A stretch of 64,000 nucleotides of DNA from VRUE01 sp963732225 (GTDB taxonomy: Bacteria; Actinomycetota; Thermoleophilia; Solirubrobacterales; 70-9): the NCBI GenBank assembly GCA_963732225.1, contig CAVSYR010000002.1:620001-684000 (forward strand), read 5' to 3'. Below are positions 17,090 through 24,911 of this stretch, in pieces. The notes beneath the pieces were generated by a model, which was given only the letters and a program-made list of their open reading frames with translations, was not told the DNA's origin and made no database searches. Each line of letters starts with the position of its first letter. Within the stretch, counting starts at the first letter, position 1. Made by a program: the position numbers and the translations under genes.

Positions 17090-17299
17090 ATGGCTGACCA
17101 GGCACGGCAGAAAGCACTCGCGGACGTGCGCAAAGCGCAGGCCGAGTTCGAGCGCTTGCAGGTTCGGGTCGAGAAGGGTCGCGAGACGCGCCGCGAGAGT
17201 TTCGAGCGCGCCCGTGCTGCGGGCTTGTCGCTGGCTGAGATCGGCAAGGCGGCCAAGTTGCACCGCAGCCGCGTCGATCAGATCCTTCACGGCAAGTAG
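17090..17299 (+). CDS. Small HTH protein
   Basis: 69 residues: an N-terminal charged helix (ADVRKAQAEFERLQVRVEKG) and a C-terminal helix-turn-helix (GLSLAEIGKAAKLHRSRVDQ) like those of sigma-region-4 and small resolvase-type regulators. First gene of the island after attL. A perfect inverted repeat begins eight nucleotides after its stop codon and could be its operator or a terminator. Likely a DNA-binding regulator of the island; specific role unknown. Confidence 0.7.
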   Translation: MADQARQKALADVRKAQAEFERLQVRVEKGRETRRESFERARAAGLSLAEIGKAAKLHRSRVDQILHGK

Positions 17300-17306
17300 C
17301 GTCGCC

Positions 17307-17337
17307 CAGTCTCGTCTAGAGACCCTAGACGAGACTG
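17307..17337. promoter_or_regulatory. Perfect 13-bp inverted repeat (candidate operator)
   Basis: CAGTCTCGTCTAG at 17307-17319 and its exact complement at 17325-17337, separated by AGACC. No U-run follows. It lies between two island genes, next to a HTH gene, as expected for a dimer-binding operator; a terminator is the alternative. Confidence 0.55.
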
Positions 17338-17364
17338 CTACCCTCGGAAGCCATCTCAATAAGC

Positions 17365-17400
17365 GGCCCTCGGCCGGCGCGGTAACGCCAACCGAGGGCC
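17365..17400 (+). promoter_or_regulatory. Long hairpin in leader of 17426 gene
   Basis: GGCCCTCGG at 17365-17373 pairs with CCGAGGGCC at 17392-17400, with an inner GGCG/CGCC stem around CGGTAA. It ends about 10 nt before an AGGAGG ribosome binding site. It may be a terminator or a leader structure affecting translation. Confidence 0.45.
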
Positions 17401-17425
17401 TGACCACAAGGAGGCAGAGCTCCTC

Positions 17426-17779
17426 ATGGCTGATCAGAACCCTATGGGTAGCGGCGCGGCCGTCGCCCTCGAACTCCCCGCCGATCACGTCCGCTTCCTG
17501 CGCGGCGTCTTCGAGAAGGCGCGTGCCGGCATCGGTGACGAGTTGGAGGAATTTCCCGACCAGCTAGACCCGAAACGCTTGGAACGCGAACACATCGCCT
17601 ATGGGCGGCTGCTCACGGCACTGGACGAGCTGGTGATCGTCCCCGACCGGGAAGTCCGCCATCTGCTCTCAGACCTCGCCGGGATCATCGACGCCGGCAA
17701 CGAGTACAGCCGCGTCGTTGCAGAGCACGAGGCGCTGCACGGTCTCCTGGCGCAGTTGGAGGGAGGGAGGAGGCGATGA
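17426..17779 (+). CDS. Hypothetical island protein
   Basis: 117 residues, mostly helical (VRFLRGVFEKARAGIGDELE, LLTALDELVIVPDREVRHLL), ending in GGRRR. Preceded by a strong AGGAGG site. Its stop overlaps the start of the next gene (ATGA), indicating coupled expression with a Cro/CI-type regulator. No family recognised; a helical partner or antitoxin-like role is possible but unsupported. Confidence 0.65.
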   Translation: MADQNPMGSGAAVALELPADHVRFLRGVFEKARAGIGDELEEFPDQLDPKRLEREHIAYGRLLTALDELVIVPDREVRHLLSDLAGIIDAGNEYSRVVAEHEALHGLLAQLEGGRRR

Positions 17780-18054
17780 GCGAGGTCGCCGCCCGCTTCG
17801 GCGCCAACCTCGCCCGTCAGCGCGAGCGAGCCGGCATCACGCAAGAGGAGCTGAGCTTCGGCGCTTCGCTGCACCGCACCGAGATCGGCCTGCTGGAGCG
17901 CGGCGGCCGCGTCCCCCGCATCGACACCCTCGCGAAGCTCGCCGGTGCCCTGGGAGTGCCCACGTCCAGTCTGCTCGACGGCATCGCCTGGGAGCCGGGC
18001 CAGTTCACGCGCGGCGGGTTTCGGCTCCGGTCTTCAAATGAGACCAGCCCATGA
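17776..18054 (+). CDS. XRE/Cro-CI family HTH regulator
   Basis: 92 residues. Residues about 6-65 form a classic Cro/CI helix-turn-helix: GANLARQRERAGITQEELSF, then LHRTEIGLLERGGRVPRIDT and LAKLAGALGVPTSSLLDG. It probably represses island genes, including itself. A very strong site (GGAGGGAGGAGG) precedes the ATG, which overlaps the preceding stop. Position upstream of xis/int fits a lysogeny-style repressor. Confidence 0.85.
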   Translation: MSEVAARFGANLARQRERAGITQEELSFGASLHRTEIGLLERGGRVPRIDTLAKLAGALGVPTSSLLDGIAWEPGQFTRGGFRLRSSNETSP

Positions 18055-18422
18055 CGACGATCTCAGTCAGCCACAGAGATGAGACCGAGAGACCCCGAGC
18101 AGATCAGAGACCAGCAGCCAGTCCCACCAGCCAGGGACAGGATCAGCGCAGAGAGCTACGGGACGGCCCTCTAGGTAGGCCTCAGACGCCCCTCCAGCTG
18201 CCAGCCATCTACAGCCCGACACACTATGCACCCTCCGGTGTTGTGCCTGGGTCGCACTTAGGCGATCCCAAAGCTCAGGAAGGTCCGGGCGCTTTGGTGG
18301 TGGTCGCTCAGGCCGGGCCTCCGGCGGCCGATTTTGGCACGGCTCCGCCGTGCGGGGGCGGCCTGCATGGAGGCCCGGCGAGAGGTCTGACCTTCGGTCG
18401 GTGGCGCACTTTGGGGGTCTAC
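18055..18422. other. Non-coding stretch with hairpins upstream of excisionase
   Basis: 368 nt without a convincing gene. An in-frame reading from 18051 exists but has low-complexity, frame-shadow composition. It holds a perfect 7-bp hairpin GCACGGC/GCCGTGC at 18337-18353 (loop TCC) and, further on, GACC/GGTC pairing around TTC. It probably carries the xis-int promoter; no clear -35/-10 seen. Confidence 0.5.
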
Positions 18423-18632
18423 ATGGAGTACGTATGTATGAAGCCAAAGATCGCAGCGCCCACCTTCTTCACTGAGCGCACGCTCGCCTCTTATCTCGCT
18501 GTCTCCGATCGCACGATCCGCAACTGGATCAGGAGAGGCGAGCTGCCCTCCTACAAGCTCGGAGCCTCCCGCCGGATCGACCCGGCCGACGTGGACGCCT
18601 TCCTCTCCCAGCGACGCGAGGAAGCCCCGTGA
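18423..18632 (+). CDS. Excisionase / helix-turn-helix (MerR-like) DNA-binding protein
   Basis: 69 residues with the excisionase HTH pattern: TERTLASYLAVSDRTIRNWI, then RRGELPSYKLGASRRIDPAD and VDAFLSQRREE. Such proteins bend attachment-site DNA and direct integrase toward excision, or regulate it. Starts at 18423 or at the internal ATG 18438. Its stop overlaps the integrase GTG by 4 nt, so the two are coupled. Confidence 0.87.
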   Translation: MEYVCMKPKIAAPTFFTERTLASYLAVSDRTIRNWIRRGELPSYKLGASRRIDPADVDAFLSQRREEAP

Positions 18633-19723
18633 GCCGCCGCGAGGCTCCGACCAAGCGCCGCAATCCTTCCGGGGAGATCGTTTGGATGGCGCGCTATACC
18701 GGCCGCGACGGCAAGCGCTACATCGCCAAGCCCCGCTGGAACGGCGGTAAGGGCACCTTTGCCCTCAAGCGCGAAGCCCAGCAGGCGATCGACGAGGCCT
18801 ACGGGCTCTCAGATCGTCCCGACACCCTTGGCGAGTACTTCGCCACCTGGCCGACCCATCACCCGCGTTCAGAGAGGACCAACGAGACCAACGAGCACCG
18901 GATTGGCCGCGTCCTCGAGGTCGAGGTAGAGGGCATCCCGCTGAAGCAGTGGCCAATGCGCGAGCTGCGTAGAAGGCACGCCCTCGCCTTGGTCGACCAC
19001 ATGCTGCGAGTCCAAGGCCGAGCGACCACCGGAGTCGTTGGCATCCTGCGCTCGCTCTCGGCGATGGCCGAGGACGCGATCACCGACGAAGTGGCCGACC
19101 TCAACCCGTTCAAGGGAGTCCGGGTCAGAGCCAACGACCCGAGAGCAAAGAAGAAGCGCCGGCCGATCCGAGTCTTCAGCTTCGAGCAGATGCACGCCTT
19201 CGCCAAGGCAGCGGGACGCTATGAGGCAATGGTCCGAGTTTTCACCGATACCGGCATGAGGCTGGGGGAGGTGCTGCCCCTTCGAGTCGAAGACTTCGAC
19301 GGCGAGACGCTGAAGGTCAGAAGAACCGCCCACGAGGGCGTGATCCTGGAGGGCACCAAGACCGATCACGGCGAGCACGACGCGGGGAGGACCGTCCCGG
19401 TCCCAGCAACCTTGGCCTGGATGATCGAAGCTCAGATGCGCCTAAACGGCGAGGACTGCGAGCTGCTTTTCACGACACCAACCGGCCGCATGTGGCGAGA
19501 GCGCAACTTCTACCGCGACCTCTGGAAGCCGACCCAGCAAGCCTCCGGCCTAGACATCCGCCCCCACGAGTGCCGCCACTCCTACGTCACCCACCTCCGC
19601 GCGGCCGGCATCAACGACGCCGACCTGGCCGAGATCGCCGGCCACCGTGTCGAGACGATGCTGGCGCGGTACACGCATGCGGTCGGGCAGAGCTTCGGAG
19701 CTGTGCGATCTGAGGTCGGATGA
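18629..19723 (+). CDS. int: Tyrosine-type site-specific integrase
   Basis: 364 residues. An N-terminal arm-binding region and SAM-like core-binding domain (about 60-160) precede the catalytic domain. Active-site residues: Arg211 (TGMRLGEV), Lys244 (EGTKTD), His313 and Arg316 (HECRH), His339 (IAGHR) and nucleophile Tyr348 (ARYTHA). The set is complete, so the enzyme should be active. GTG start overlaps the excisionase stop. It lies about 1.7 kb inside attL and is the obvious recombinase for the tRNA-Glu integration. Confidence 0.95.
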   Translation: MSRREAPTKRRNPSGEIVWMARYTGRDGKRYIAKPRWNGGKGTFALKREAQQAIDEAYGLSDRPDTLGEYFATWPTHHPRSERTNETNEHRIGRVLEVEVEGIPLKQWPMRELRRRHALALVDHMLRVQGRATTGVVGILRSLSAMAEDAITDEVADLNPFKGVRVRANDPRAKKKRRPIRVFSFEQMHAFAKAAGRYEAMVRVFTDTGMRLGEVLPLRVEDFDGETLKVRRTAHEGVILEGTKTDHGEHDAGRTVPVPATLAWMIEAQMRLNGEDCELLFTTPTGRMWRERNFYRDLWKPTQQASGLDIRPHECRHSYVTHLRAAGINDADLAEIAGHRVETMLARYTHAVGQSFGAVRSEVG

Positions 19724-19767
19724 GAGAGCTAGTTTTTGCCCCGCCGCTATCGAAGGATGGCGCGCGG

Positions 19768-20331
19768 CTAGGCTCGGTCTCCGCAGACCGCCCGCTCAAT
19801 TCTTTCCGCTGCCCGATCTACCGGCTCATGTTCCCAAATTCGAATCACTGTCCATCCGTCTTTTGCAAGCACCGCTGTATGTCGGCGGTCGCGCTCGATG
19901 TTCCCGGCAATCTTTGGCTGCCAGTACGAGCGATTGGTTACGGGAAGCGTCCCGTGCTCGGGGCAGCCGTGCCAAAAGCAGCCGTCGATGAACACGCAGA
20001 TTTTTTTGCGCGTGAAAACGAGGTCGGGTCGGATGCTGCGACCGCGACTCGGCTTAATCGGAAAGTCGACCCGGTATCTGAGGCCCTTGCCAAAGACGGC
20101 TTTCCGGATGGATCGCTCGAGCTGAGTATCGCGGCGACGGTTAGATCGCATAATTCGTCTCCGGGCTTCTGGGACGTTGCCCCAGCGACTCGGCCCCTTG
20201 CCTTGCTCTAGCTCATGGCTGCTACCGCTCAAGTCACTCAGGATACGCTCGACCAAGTTGCGATAGACATCGAAGCGGCCCTTGAAAACGATCACCAGTT
20301 CCTGCGAGCTACCGAACGGCCCAGCTATCAA
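19768..20331 (-). CDS. Very-short-patch-repair-type endonuclease (Vsr)
   Basis: Vsr enzymes nick at T:G mismatches arising from deaminated 5-methylcytosine. The core shows RRRIMRSNRRRDTQLE, LRYRVDFP, SIRPDLVFTRKKICVF (catalytic Asp), FIDGCFWHGCP (His and zinc-site Cys) and GWTVIRIWEHE. It pairs with the cytosine methyltransferase, as in dcm-vsr. The conserved domain begins near residue 55 of the longest frame. That frame would overlap the divergent methyltransferase start by 117 nt, so a later start such as the TTG at 20232 is plausible. Confidence 0.88.
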   Translation of the reverse strand: MIAGPFGSSQELVIVFKGRFDVYRNLVERILSDLSGSSHELEQGKGPSRWGNVPEARRRIMRSNRRRDTQLERSIRKAVFGKGLRYRVDFPIKPSRGRSIRPDLVFTRKKICVFIDGCFWHGCPEHGTLPVTNRSYWQPKIAGNIERDRRHTAVLAKDGWTVIRIWEHEPVDRAAERIERAVCGDRA

Positions 20332-21561
20332 CCCGTCTCGGATTCAACGGAAATCGTTGACTTGTTTTGCGGTTGTGGAGGCCTAACTTATGGCGCCCTT
20401 GAGGGCCTTGACAGAGCGGGGAAGAATGGGTCACTGGCGCTTGCGGTTGACCTCGATCCTCTGCCCCTTGATGTCATGCGCAAGACCTTGGATCTAGACG
20501 AAAATCAGGTCAAGTCGTGGGATCTATCCACTCTTCAGGCGGTAGGCGTCGACCCCCTCGTCGAAGAGGAAAAGCTTTTCAGCGAAGTGGGCCAGGATTC
20601 CCTGCTTTTGGCTGGTCCTCCGTGTCAAGGGCATTCAGCGCTCAATAACCATACGCGCCACAATGACCCTAGGAATGGCCTCTATCTTGCTGTAGCTCGC
20701 GCGGCCGAGTTGATCCAGCCTCAAGCAATCATTTCTGAGAATGTCAGTGGGGTTAGCAGTGACCGAAAGAACGCTGTGGCGCGATGCTCTAGTGCGCTGA
20801 AAAGGCTCGGATATAAGGTCGTCGAGAAGCGCATTGACCTTAGTGGCCTCGGGGTTCCACAGCGTCGAATCCGACATCTTTTGATAGCGACAAAAGGAAA
20901 GAAATTCGACTGGGAGATGGTTAGGGAACTTCCGCAGCGAAGTGTCTCGTGGGCGATAGAGGATCTACTGGACCAGAAGCCACTAAATATCTTTACCACG
21001 GCCTCCAAAGCAAGTAGCAAAAATCGTGAGCGTATTAATTGGCTCTTTGACGAAAAATCCTTTGATCTCCCTAACAGCAAACGGCCCAAATGCCACAGGG
21101 ACGGGGATCACTCATATCTATCCATGTACGGGCGTCTATCCTGGGATCGGCCAGCGCAGACTATTACGAGCGGGTTTGGTTCAATGGGTCAAGGGAGGTT
21201 TGTTCATCCCCGTCGTCGTCGGACCCTGACCCCGCATGAGGCTGCCCGTCTTCAATGCTTGCCTGATTTTGTGGCATTTGAGTCAGTGTCCCTTACGCGG
21301 TCGGCCCTCGCCACCATGATTGGCAATGTGGCTCCACCGCTGCTTGCTACTCGGGCGGTTGAAGCTCTCGTAGAGCAGGATCTTCTTCTAGCTAGAAGCG
21401 TCTACCATTTTCAAGGCGTAGATGACGTCAGTCATCAGTTTCTTCGGTATCGAGCTTCTCAAGGACGGTGGCAAGCTGAGAAAGCTGTGCGCTGGCTTTT
21501 AGATAATCCGAGTAACTCTCTTGAGTTTGCTGAATCAGAGCATCGTAGTAGACAACTCTAG
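20215..21561 (+). CDS. DNA (cytosine-5-)-methyltransferase
   Basis: 448 residues with the ordered C5-MTase motifs: I VDLFCGCGG (49-57, SAM binding), IV GPPCQGHS with catalytic Cys137, VI ENVSG (176), VIII VPQRRIRHLLIA, then IX/X with TPHEAARLQCLPD and MIGNVAPPLLA. A short target-recognition region lies around 255-330. The codon usage is AT-richer than the chromosome's, consistent with acquisition. The gene is divergent from vsr and its last 134 nt overlap the convergent ATPase gene. It probably modifies host DNA in a restriction-like module. Confidence 0.94.
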   Translation: MAATAQVTQDTLDQVAIDIEAALENDHQFLRATERPSYQPVSDSTEIVDLFCGCGGLTYGALEGLDRAGKNGSLALAVDLDPLPLDVMRKTLDLDENQVKSWDLSTLQAVGVDPLVEEEKLFSEVGQDSLLLAGPPCQGHSALNNHTRHNDPRNGLYLAVARAAELIQPQAIISENVSGVSSDRKNAVARCSSALKRLGYKVVEKRIDLSGLGVPQRRIRHLLIATKGKKFDWEMVRELPQRSVSWAIEDLLDQKPLNIFTTASKASSKNRERINWLFDEKSFDLPNSKRPKCHRDGDHSYLSMYGRLSWDRPAQTITSGFGSMGQGRFVHPRRRRTLTPHEAARLQCLPDFVAFESVSLTRSALATMIGNVAPPLLATRAVEALVEQDLLLARSVYHFQGVDDVSHQFLRYRASQGRWQAEKAVRWLLDNPSNSLEFAESEHRSRQL

Positions 21562-23401
21562 TGTCAATGGCATTGAGCGATCTCGTGACCTCATCGGCAC
21601 TAGCGTTCGTTACAGGCTTTCCAAGGATGACGACGACCTGAATAGATTGGGGCTCATCGGGAAACTTGAGTAGCACCTTTGAAAGCGCGTTCTTGTACTT
21701 TTGGATTTGATCCTGTAGCTGTCCCAGGGTCACTGAGCGATCGTACTTCTTGAGCTCCACAATGATGTTAGTGCCTGCGGCCGTGCGGTAGCGAATGTCC
21801 ATTCGCCCCTTTTTCTCCTCCGCGGTCAGCTTGTCAGTAACTTTTTGGAACTCCTTGGTCACTGATTGCTCTATTCGTTTGTTCGTTGAGGCCCTCTCCC
21901 ATGAAGGATGCAGAAGCCAGAGGTGATCAAATACATGATTCTGAATCACCGCCTCCTTCTCTGTATCGACGACCTTCTCGAACTGATGAACGACCTCGAG
22001 GCGACCCTGCACGATTTCGTAGTAATAGGCGGCTTCTAGATCATCGAAGCCGGCGACGAAGTTGTTGAGTAGTTCTAGATCCTCCTCGGCTTGAACTTTC
22101 TCGACGGCATCCAGGGACTCCTTAAACCGAAGCCGCTCAAAAGCGAGAATTCCATGCTTGTAAAGAGTACGGCGGGTAGCTAAGTCCTCCTTGGCCATTT
22201 GCCCAATTCGACCGAAGAGTGATTTCGCATATTTTTTAGCGCCGGGCTTCAGTGACTCGAACCATTCCTCAACTGCCGGCTCTTCGAGGGCTGTTTGCAT
22301 TCCGTCCTCTCGCCGCCAATCGCGCCACCTATTTCCGATTGGCTTGAGGATCTCGTCCTTGACGAACTCGACAAGAGCTTCGTAGCGCGGGTCAGTCTCC
22401 TTCAGACGCTGACGATCACTCGTAGTGATGTCGTCCTTGTCATCAACGTCTAGGAAGTCGGCGCGGATCTCGCCTATCAAGTACTTCGTGAACAGGCCTC
22501 CCTCTGGCAGTTGAGCCAGTAGATCCTCTTGAACGAGCTTGCCCCAGGCCAAGATGGTTAGTGCATTTTGGTCCGGCTCGATGCTCTTGCGCTCGTCGAA
22601 AGTGCCAACCCACCCCTCGACCCTCCAGCTCTTGCTCGCATCGACGACCCCTTTGAGCTGTTTTGTTCGTTTGGCTGCTTTGGCAAGTTTTTTATATTTA
22701 TCGCCAACCGACCCAATGGACCAGAGATACTCCACCTTCGAAAAGTATTCGCGGTCCTCGGGTCCTATGGTGTTGTCACCGACTTTTACTACAAAGTCAT
22801 TGATGGAACCAATAATGCTGAAGCGACGTGCTAGACGGGTCCGCAGGGCTTTTTGGGTGGTGGCTGTTGCATGCTTCTTCAACCCCTTCAGATGCAATTC
22901 TGTACCGTGCGTTAGTTTGACTTTGGATCGATCGAGCGCGGTGGGGTGATACTCCTCTTTTGCTTTGATCCGTTTTCGGATCTCGTCGGCATCCAGTAAG
23001 AGTGCCTCGGGATCAGATTTATGACCAGAGTCATCGGCCTTTACGGTTCGCACTTCGATCTCGTCTGCGATAGAAAAAAGTGAGAGCTTGCCGATGCCCT
23101 TGCGTCCCATTACATGGCGACCGCTAGGCGTCTTGGTTCGCCCCTCCTCTCTTCTGCGATAGCCGACCTTTAGAAAACGGTCATTGATGTCCTCAAGATC
23201 CATTCCGGATCCGTCATCAGTGATCGTGATCGTTTGCGCATCGCTATCGATTTTGATCGTCACGACTTTCGCATCTGCGTCCCAAGCATTGGCAACAGCC
23301 TCCGAGAGCACGGCTGGCATGTTGCTGTAGAGATTCAGGCCTAGGTGGTCCAAGACCCCTAGTTCGATTCCCATTCGGTACCGCGGATTCTCGTCAGGCA
23401 T
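21428..23401 (-). CDS. GHKL (MORC/Hsp90-like) ATPase with C-terminal nuclease-like motif
   Basis: 657 residues from the ATG at 23401. The N-terminal ATPase has the three Bergerat-fold boxes: SEAVANAWDADA (N box, 33-44), TDDGSGMD (61-68) and GRKGIGKLS (99-107). A long middle region follows. Near residue 540, GRMDIRYRTAAGTNIIVELK has the D-(X)n-ExK spacing of PD-(D/E)XK nucleases. GHKL ATPases of this type occur in restriction-modification islands with C5 methyltransferases and Vsr, where they are thought to couple ATP-dependent clamping to cleavage. Here it is the probable effector of the module. The gene is notably AT-rich. A start at residue 10 (MGIELGVLDHLGL) is also possible. Confidence 0.82.
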   Translation of the reverse strand: MPDENPRYRMGIELGVLDHLGLNLYSNMPAVLSEAVANAWDADAKVVTIKIDSDAQTITITDDGSGMDLEDINDRFLKVGYRRREEGRTKTPSGRHVMGRKGIGKLSLFSIADEIEVRTVKADDSGHKSDPEALLLDADEIRKRIKAKEEYHPTALDRSKVKLTHGTELHLKGLKKHATATTQKALRTRLARRFSIIGSINDFVVKVGDNTIGPEDREYFSKVEYLWSIGSVGDKYKKLAKAAKRTKQLKGVVDASKSWRVEGWVGTFDERKSIEPDQNALTILAWGKLVQEDLLAQLPEGGLFTKYLIGEIRADFLDVDDKDDITTSDRQRLKETDPRYEALVEFVKDEILKPIGNRWRDWRREDGMQTALEEPAVEEWFESLKPGAKKYAKSLFGRIGQMAKEDLATRRTLYKHGILAFERLRFKESLDAVEKVQAEEDLELLNNFVAGFDDLEAAYYYEIVQGRLEVVHQFEKVVDTEKEAVIQNHVFDHLWLLHPSWERASTNKRIEQSVTKEFQKVTDKLTAEEKKGRMDIRYRTAAGTNIIVELKKYDRSVTLGQLQDQIQKYKNALSKVLLKFPDEPQSIQVVVILGKPVTNASADEVTRSLNAIDTRVVYYDALIQQTQESYSDYLKASAQLSQLATVLEKLDTEETDD

Positions 23402-23524
23402 GGCGGCAGCATAGTGCGATGAGTTTGTTTTGGGCCATTTGGCCGCTACGAGGCGTTCGCGCCCGCACCTCAACGTATCCCGGTCACATAGCCGTCATGA
23501 ACGGCTCTGTCACGCGAAGGCCTT

Positions 23525-23842
23525 TCAGCTTTTCAATCCGTTCAATGTGTCGGTATTCGAGCGCAGCTGATCATCATGCTCGACGACTAGGTCAGCTGGG
23601 AACTCCAGCAGCCCACGCAGATGCACCTTCAGTTCTTGAAAGTCCATGAACCCATCGAGTCCGTCGCTGATGTGGTCCGCATAGAGGGCTTGATCGGACA
23701 TTCCGTTGCGGACCGCCTCATTGATGTCATCGCCGACACCCACGCTCAGTTCGCCGTGGCGATAGCGCACGTAGATCGTCCGGCCGTCCTCAAGGACTCC
23801 CTCCCACTGGGATGGACATGCGATGCAAGTCCTCTTCAGCAT
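23525..23842 (-). CDS. Small hypothetical protein upstream of GHKL ATPase
   Basis: 105 residues starting MLKRTCIACPSQWEGVLEDG; an in-frame start at 23887 adds 15 less typical residues. A CxxC pair near the N-terminus, then strands (TIYVRYRHGELSVGVG) and an acidic C-terminal helix. Same strand as the ATPase, 123 nt upstream of it. I recognise no named family. It may be an accessory factor of the methyltransferase-ATPase module or an independent cargo gene. Confidence 0.65.
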   Translation of the reverse strand: MLKRTCIACPSQWEGVLEDGRTIYVRYRHGELSVGVGDDINEAVRNGMSDQALYADHISDGLDGFMDFQELKVHLRGLLEFPADLVVEHDDQLRSNTDTLNGLKS

Positions 23843-23977
23843 CACCGGCTTCAGCACGGGATCATCGTTGCAGACAAAACCTCGCATTGTCGACCGACAA
23901 CAGTGCGACGGAGGCCCGGGAGGACAATGAGAGGTGGTGCTGGCGCTCGATCCACGGCGACGACTACGATTTCAACC

Positions 23978-24295
23978 ATGAAGGTGGTTGACGAGACACT
24001 GATTGCCGAGGCGGGCCGTCGCTTGGCTGCCGCCGCCCCAGACGCGCAGGTGATCCTTTTTGGCTCGCATGCCCGCGGGGAGGCTCGTCCGCATAGCGAT
24101 GTCGACTTCCTTGTCGTCGAGCCGGAGGTCGCCAATGAGGCCGAGGAGTCGGTGCGCCTGCATCGGACCCTGCGCGATTTGCGGATGCCGGCAGATGTCA
24201 TCGTCGTCAGCCGCGACTACGCCGACAGTTGGCGGGAGGTGCGCGGTGGCCTCGTCCACGCAGCCCTTTCGCAGGGCCGCGTCCTCGCCGGATGA
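23978..24295 (+). CDS. MNT-type nucleotidyltransferase (antitoxin of HEPN pair)
   Basis: 105 residues. The pol-beta nucleotidyltransferase signature FGSHARGEARPHSDVDFLVV gives GS at 29-30 and metal-binding Asp41 and Asp43. In characterised MntA-HepT pairs the MNT protein transfers AMP to the HEPN RNase and silences it. The next gene is a HEPN protein whose start overlaps this stop (ATGA). The ATG at 23978 opens the domain; upstream in-frame sequence is not conserved-looking. Confidence 0.88.
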   Translation: MKVVDETLIAEAGRRLAAAAPDAQVILFGSHARGEARPHSDVDFLVVEPEVANEAEESVRLHRTLRDLRMPADVIVVSRDYADSWREVRGGLVHAALSQGRVLAG

Positions 24296-24687
24296 GTGAG
24301 ATGCCAGACCTACCCGGCGATTTGTTGGCCCTCGCGCGTGAGGACCTCGCCTCTGCGGATGCCTTGGAGAAAGACGAACGGATCTCGGATTCGCCGGTGG
24401 GATTTCACGCGCAGCAGGCTGTAGAGAAGGCGCTCAAGGCTGCCATCGCGAGTCGAGATCTGGAATTTCCCTTTACGCACGACCTTGGCGTCCTCATGCA
24501 GCTCTGTGAGGACGCTGGGTTCGAACTGCCCGCCGACCTCGCCGAAGCGGATCGCTTGACGCCGTATGCCGCAGCGCTTCGCTACGGCCTAGGTAACCCC
24601 GAAGCAGTTGCCGCTGAGAGTGCTTTGAGTTGGGCCGCCCTTGCCATTGAGTGGGCGGATGCCGAGATTCGTCCCGCCGGAAGCTAG
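24292..24687 (+). CDS. HEPN-domain protein (toxin partner of MNT)
   Basis: 131 residues, all helical, with GFHAQQAVEKALKAAIASRD, the hallmark of the pfam05168-type HEPN domain, and FTHDLGVLMQLCEDAG. The strict Rx4-6H catalytic pair of RNase HEPNs is not obvious, so it may act differently from HepT or be non-catalytic. Overlaps the MNT gene by 4 nt. Probably a toxin-antitoxin or defence cargo that also stabilises the island. Confidence 0.85.
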   Translation: MSEMPDLPGDLLALAREDLASADALEKDERISDSPVGFHAQQAVEKALKAAIASRDLEFPFTHDLGVLMQLCEDAGFELPADLAEADRLTPYAAALRYGLGNPEAVAAESALSWAALAIEWADAEIRPAGS

Positions 24688-24911
24688 TTCGAAGTACCAA
24701 TTCGACGGCTGGCCGTACGGGTCGCATCTCGGTCGCATCGCCGTCGCGATCCCATTCGTCGAGCGGGGGTCCCTCAGCCTTTCAAGCCCTGGTATCGGCC
24801 GCCTCGATCCAATAGCCCTATAGACACCACGTCTGACCGGGATCTGGATCGGCCGGCGGAGCTAACGACGGACAATGCGAGAGGAGTCGCGCAGATGGAC
24901 GATCTCGCCAA

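Noticed and set aside
18051..18422. Extended N-terminus of the excisionase-like protein
   Set aside because: The added about 124 residues are Pro/Gly/Gln-rich with no homology-like features; the excisionase fold is complete from 18423.
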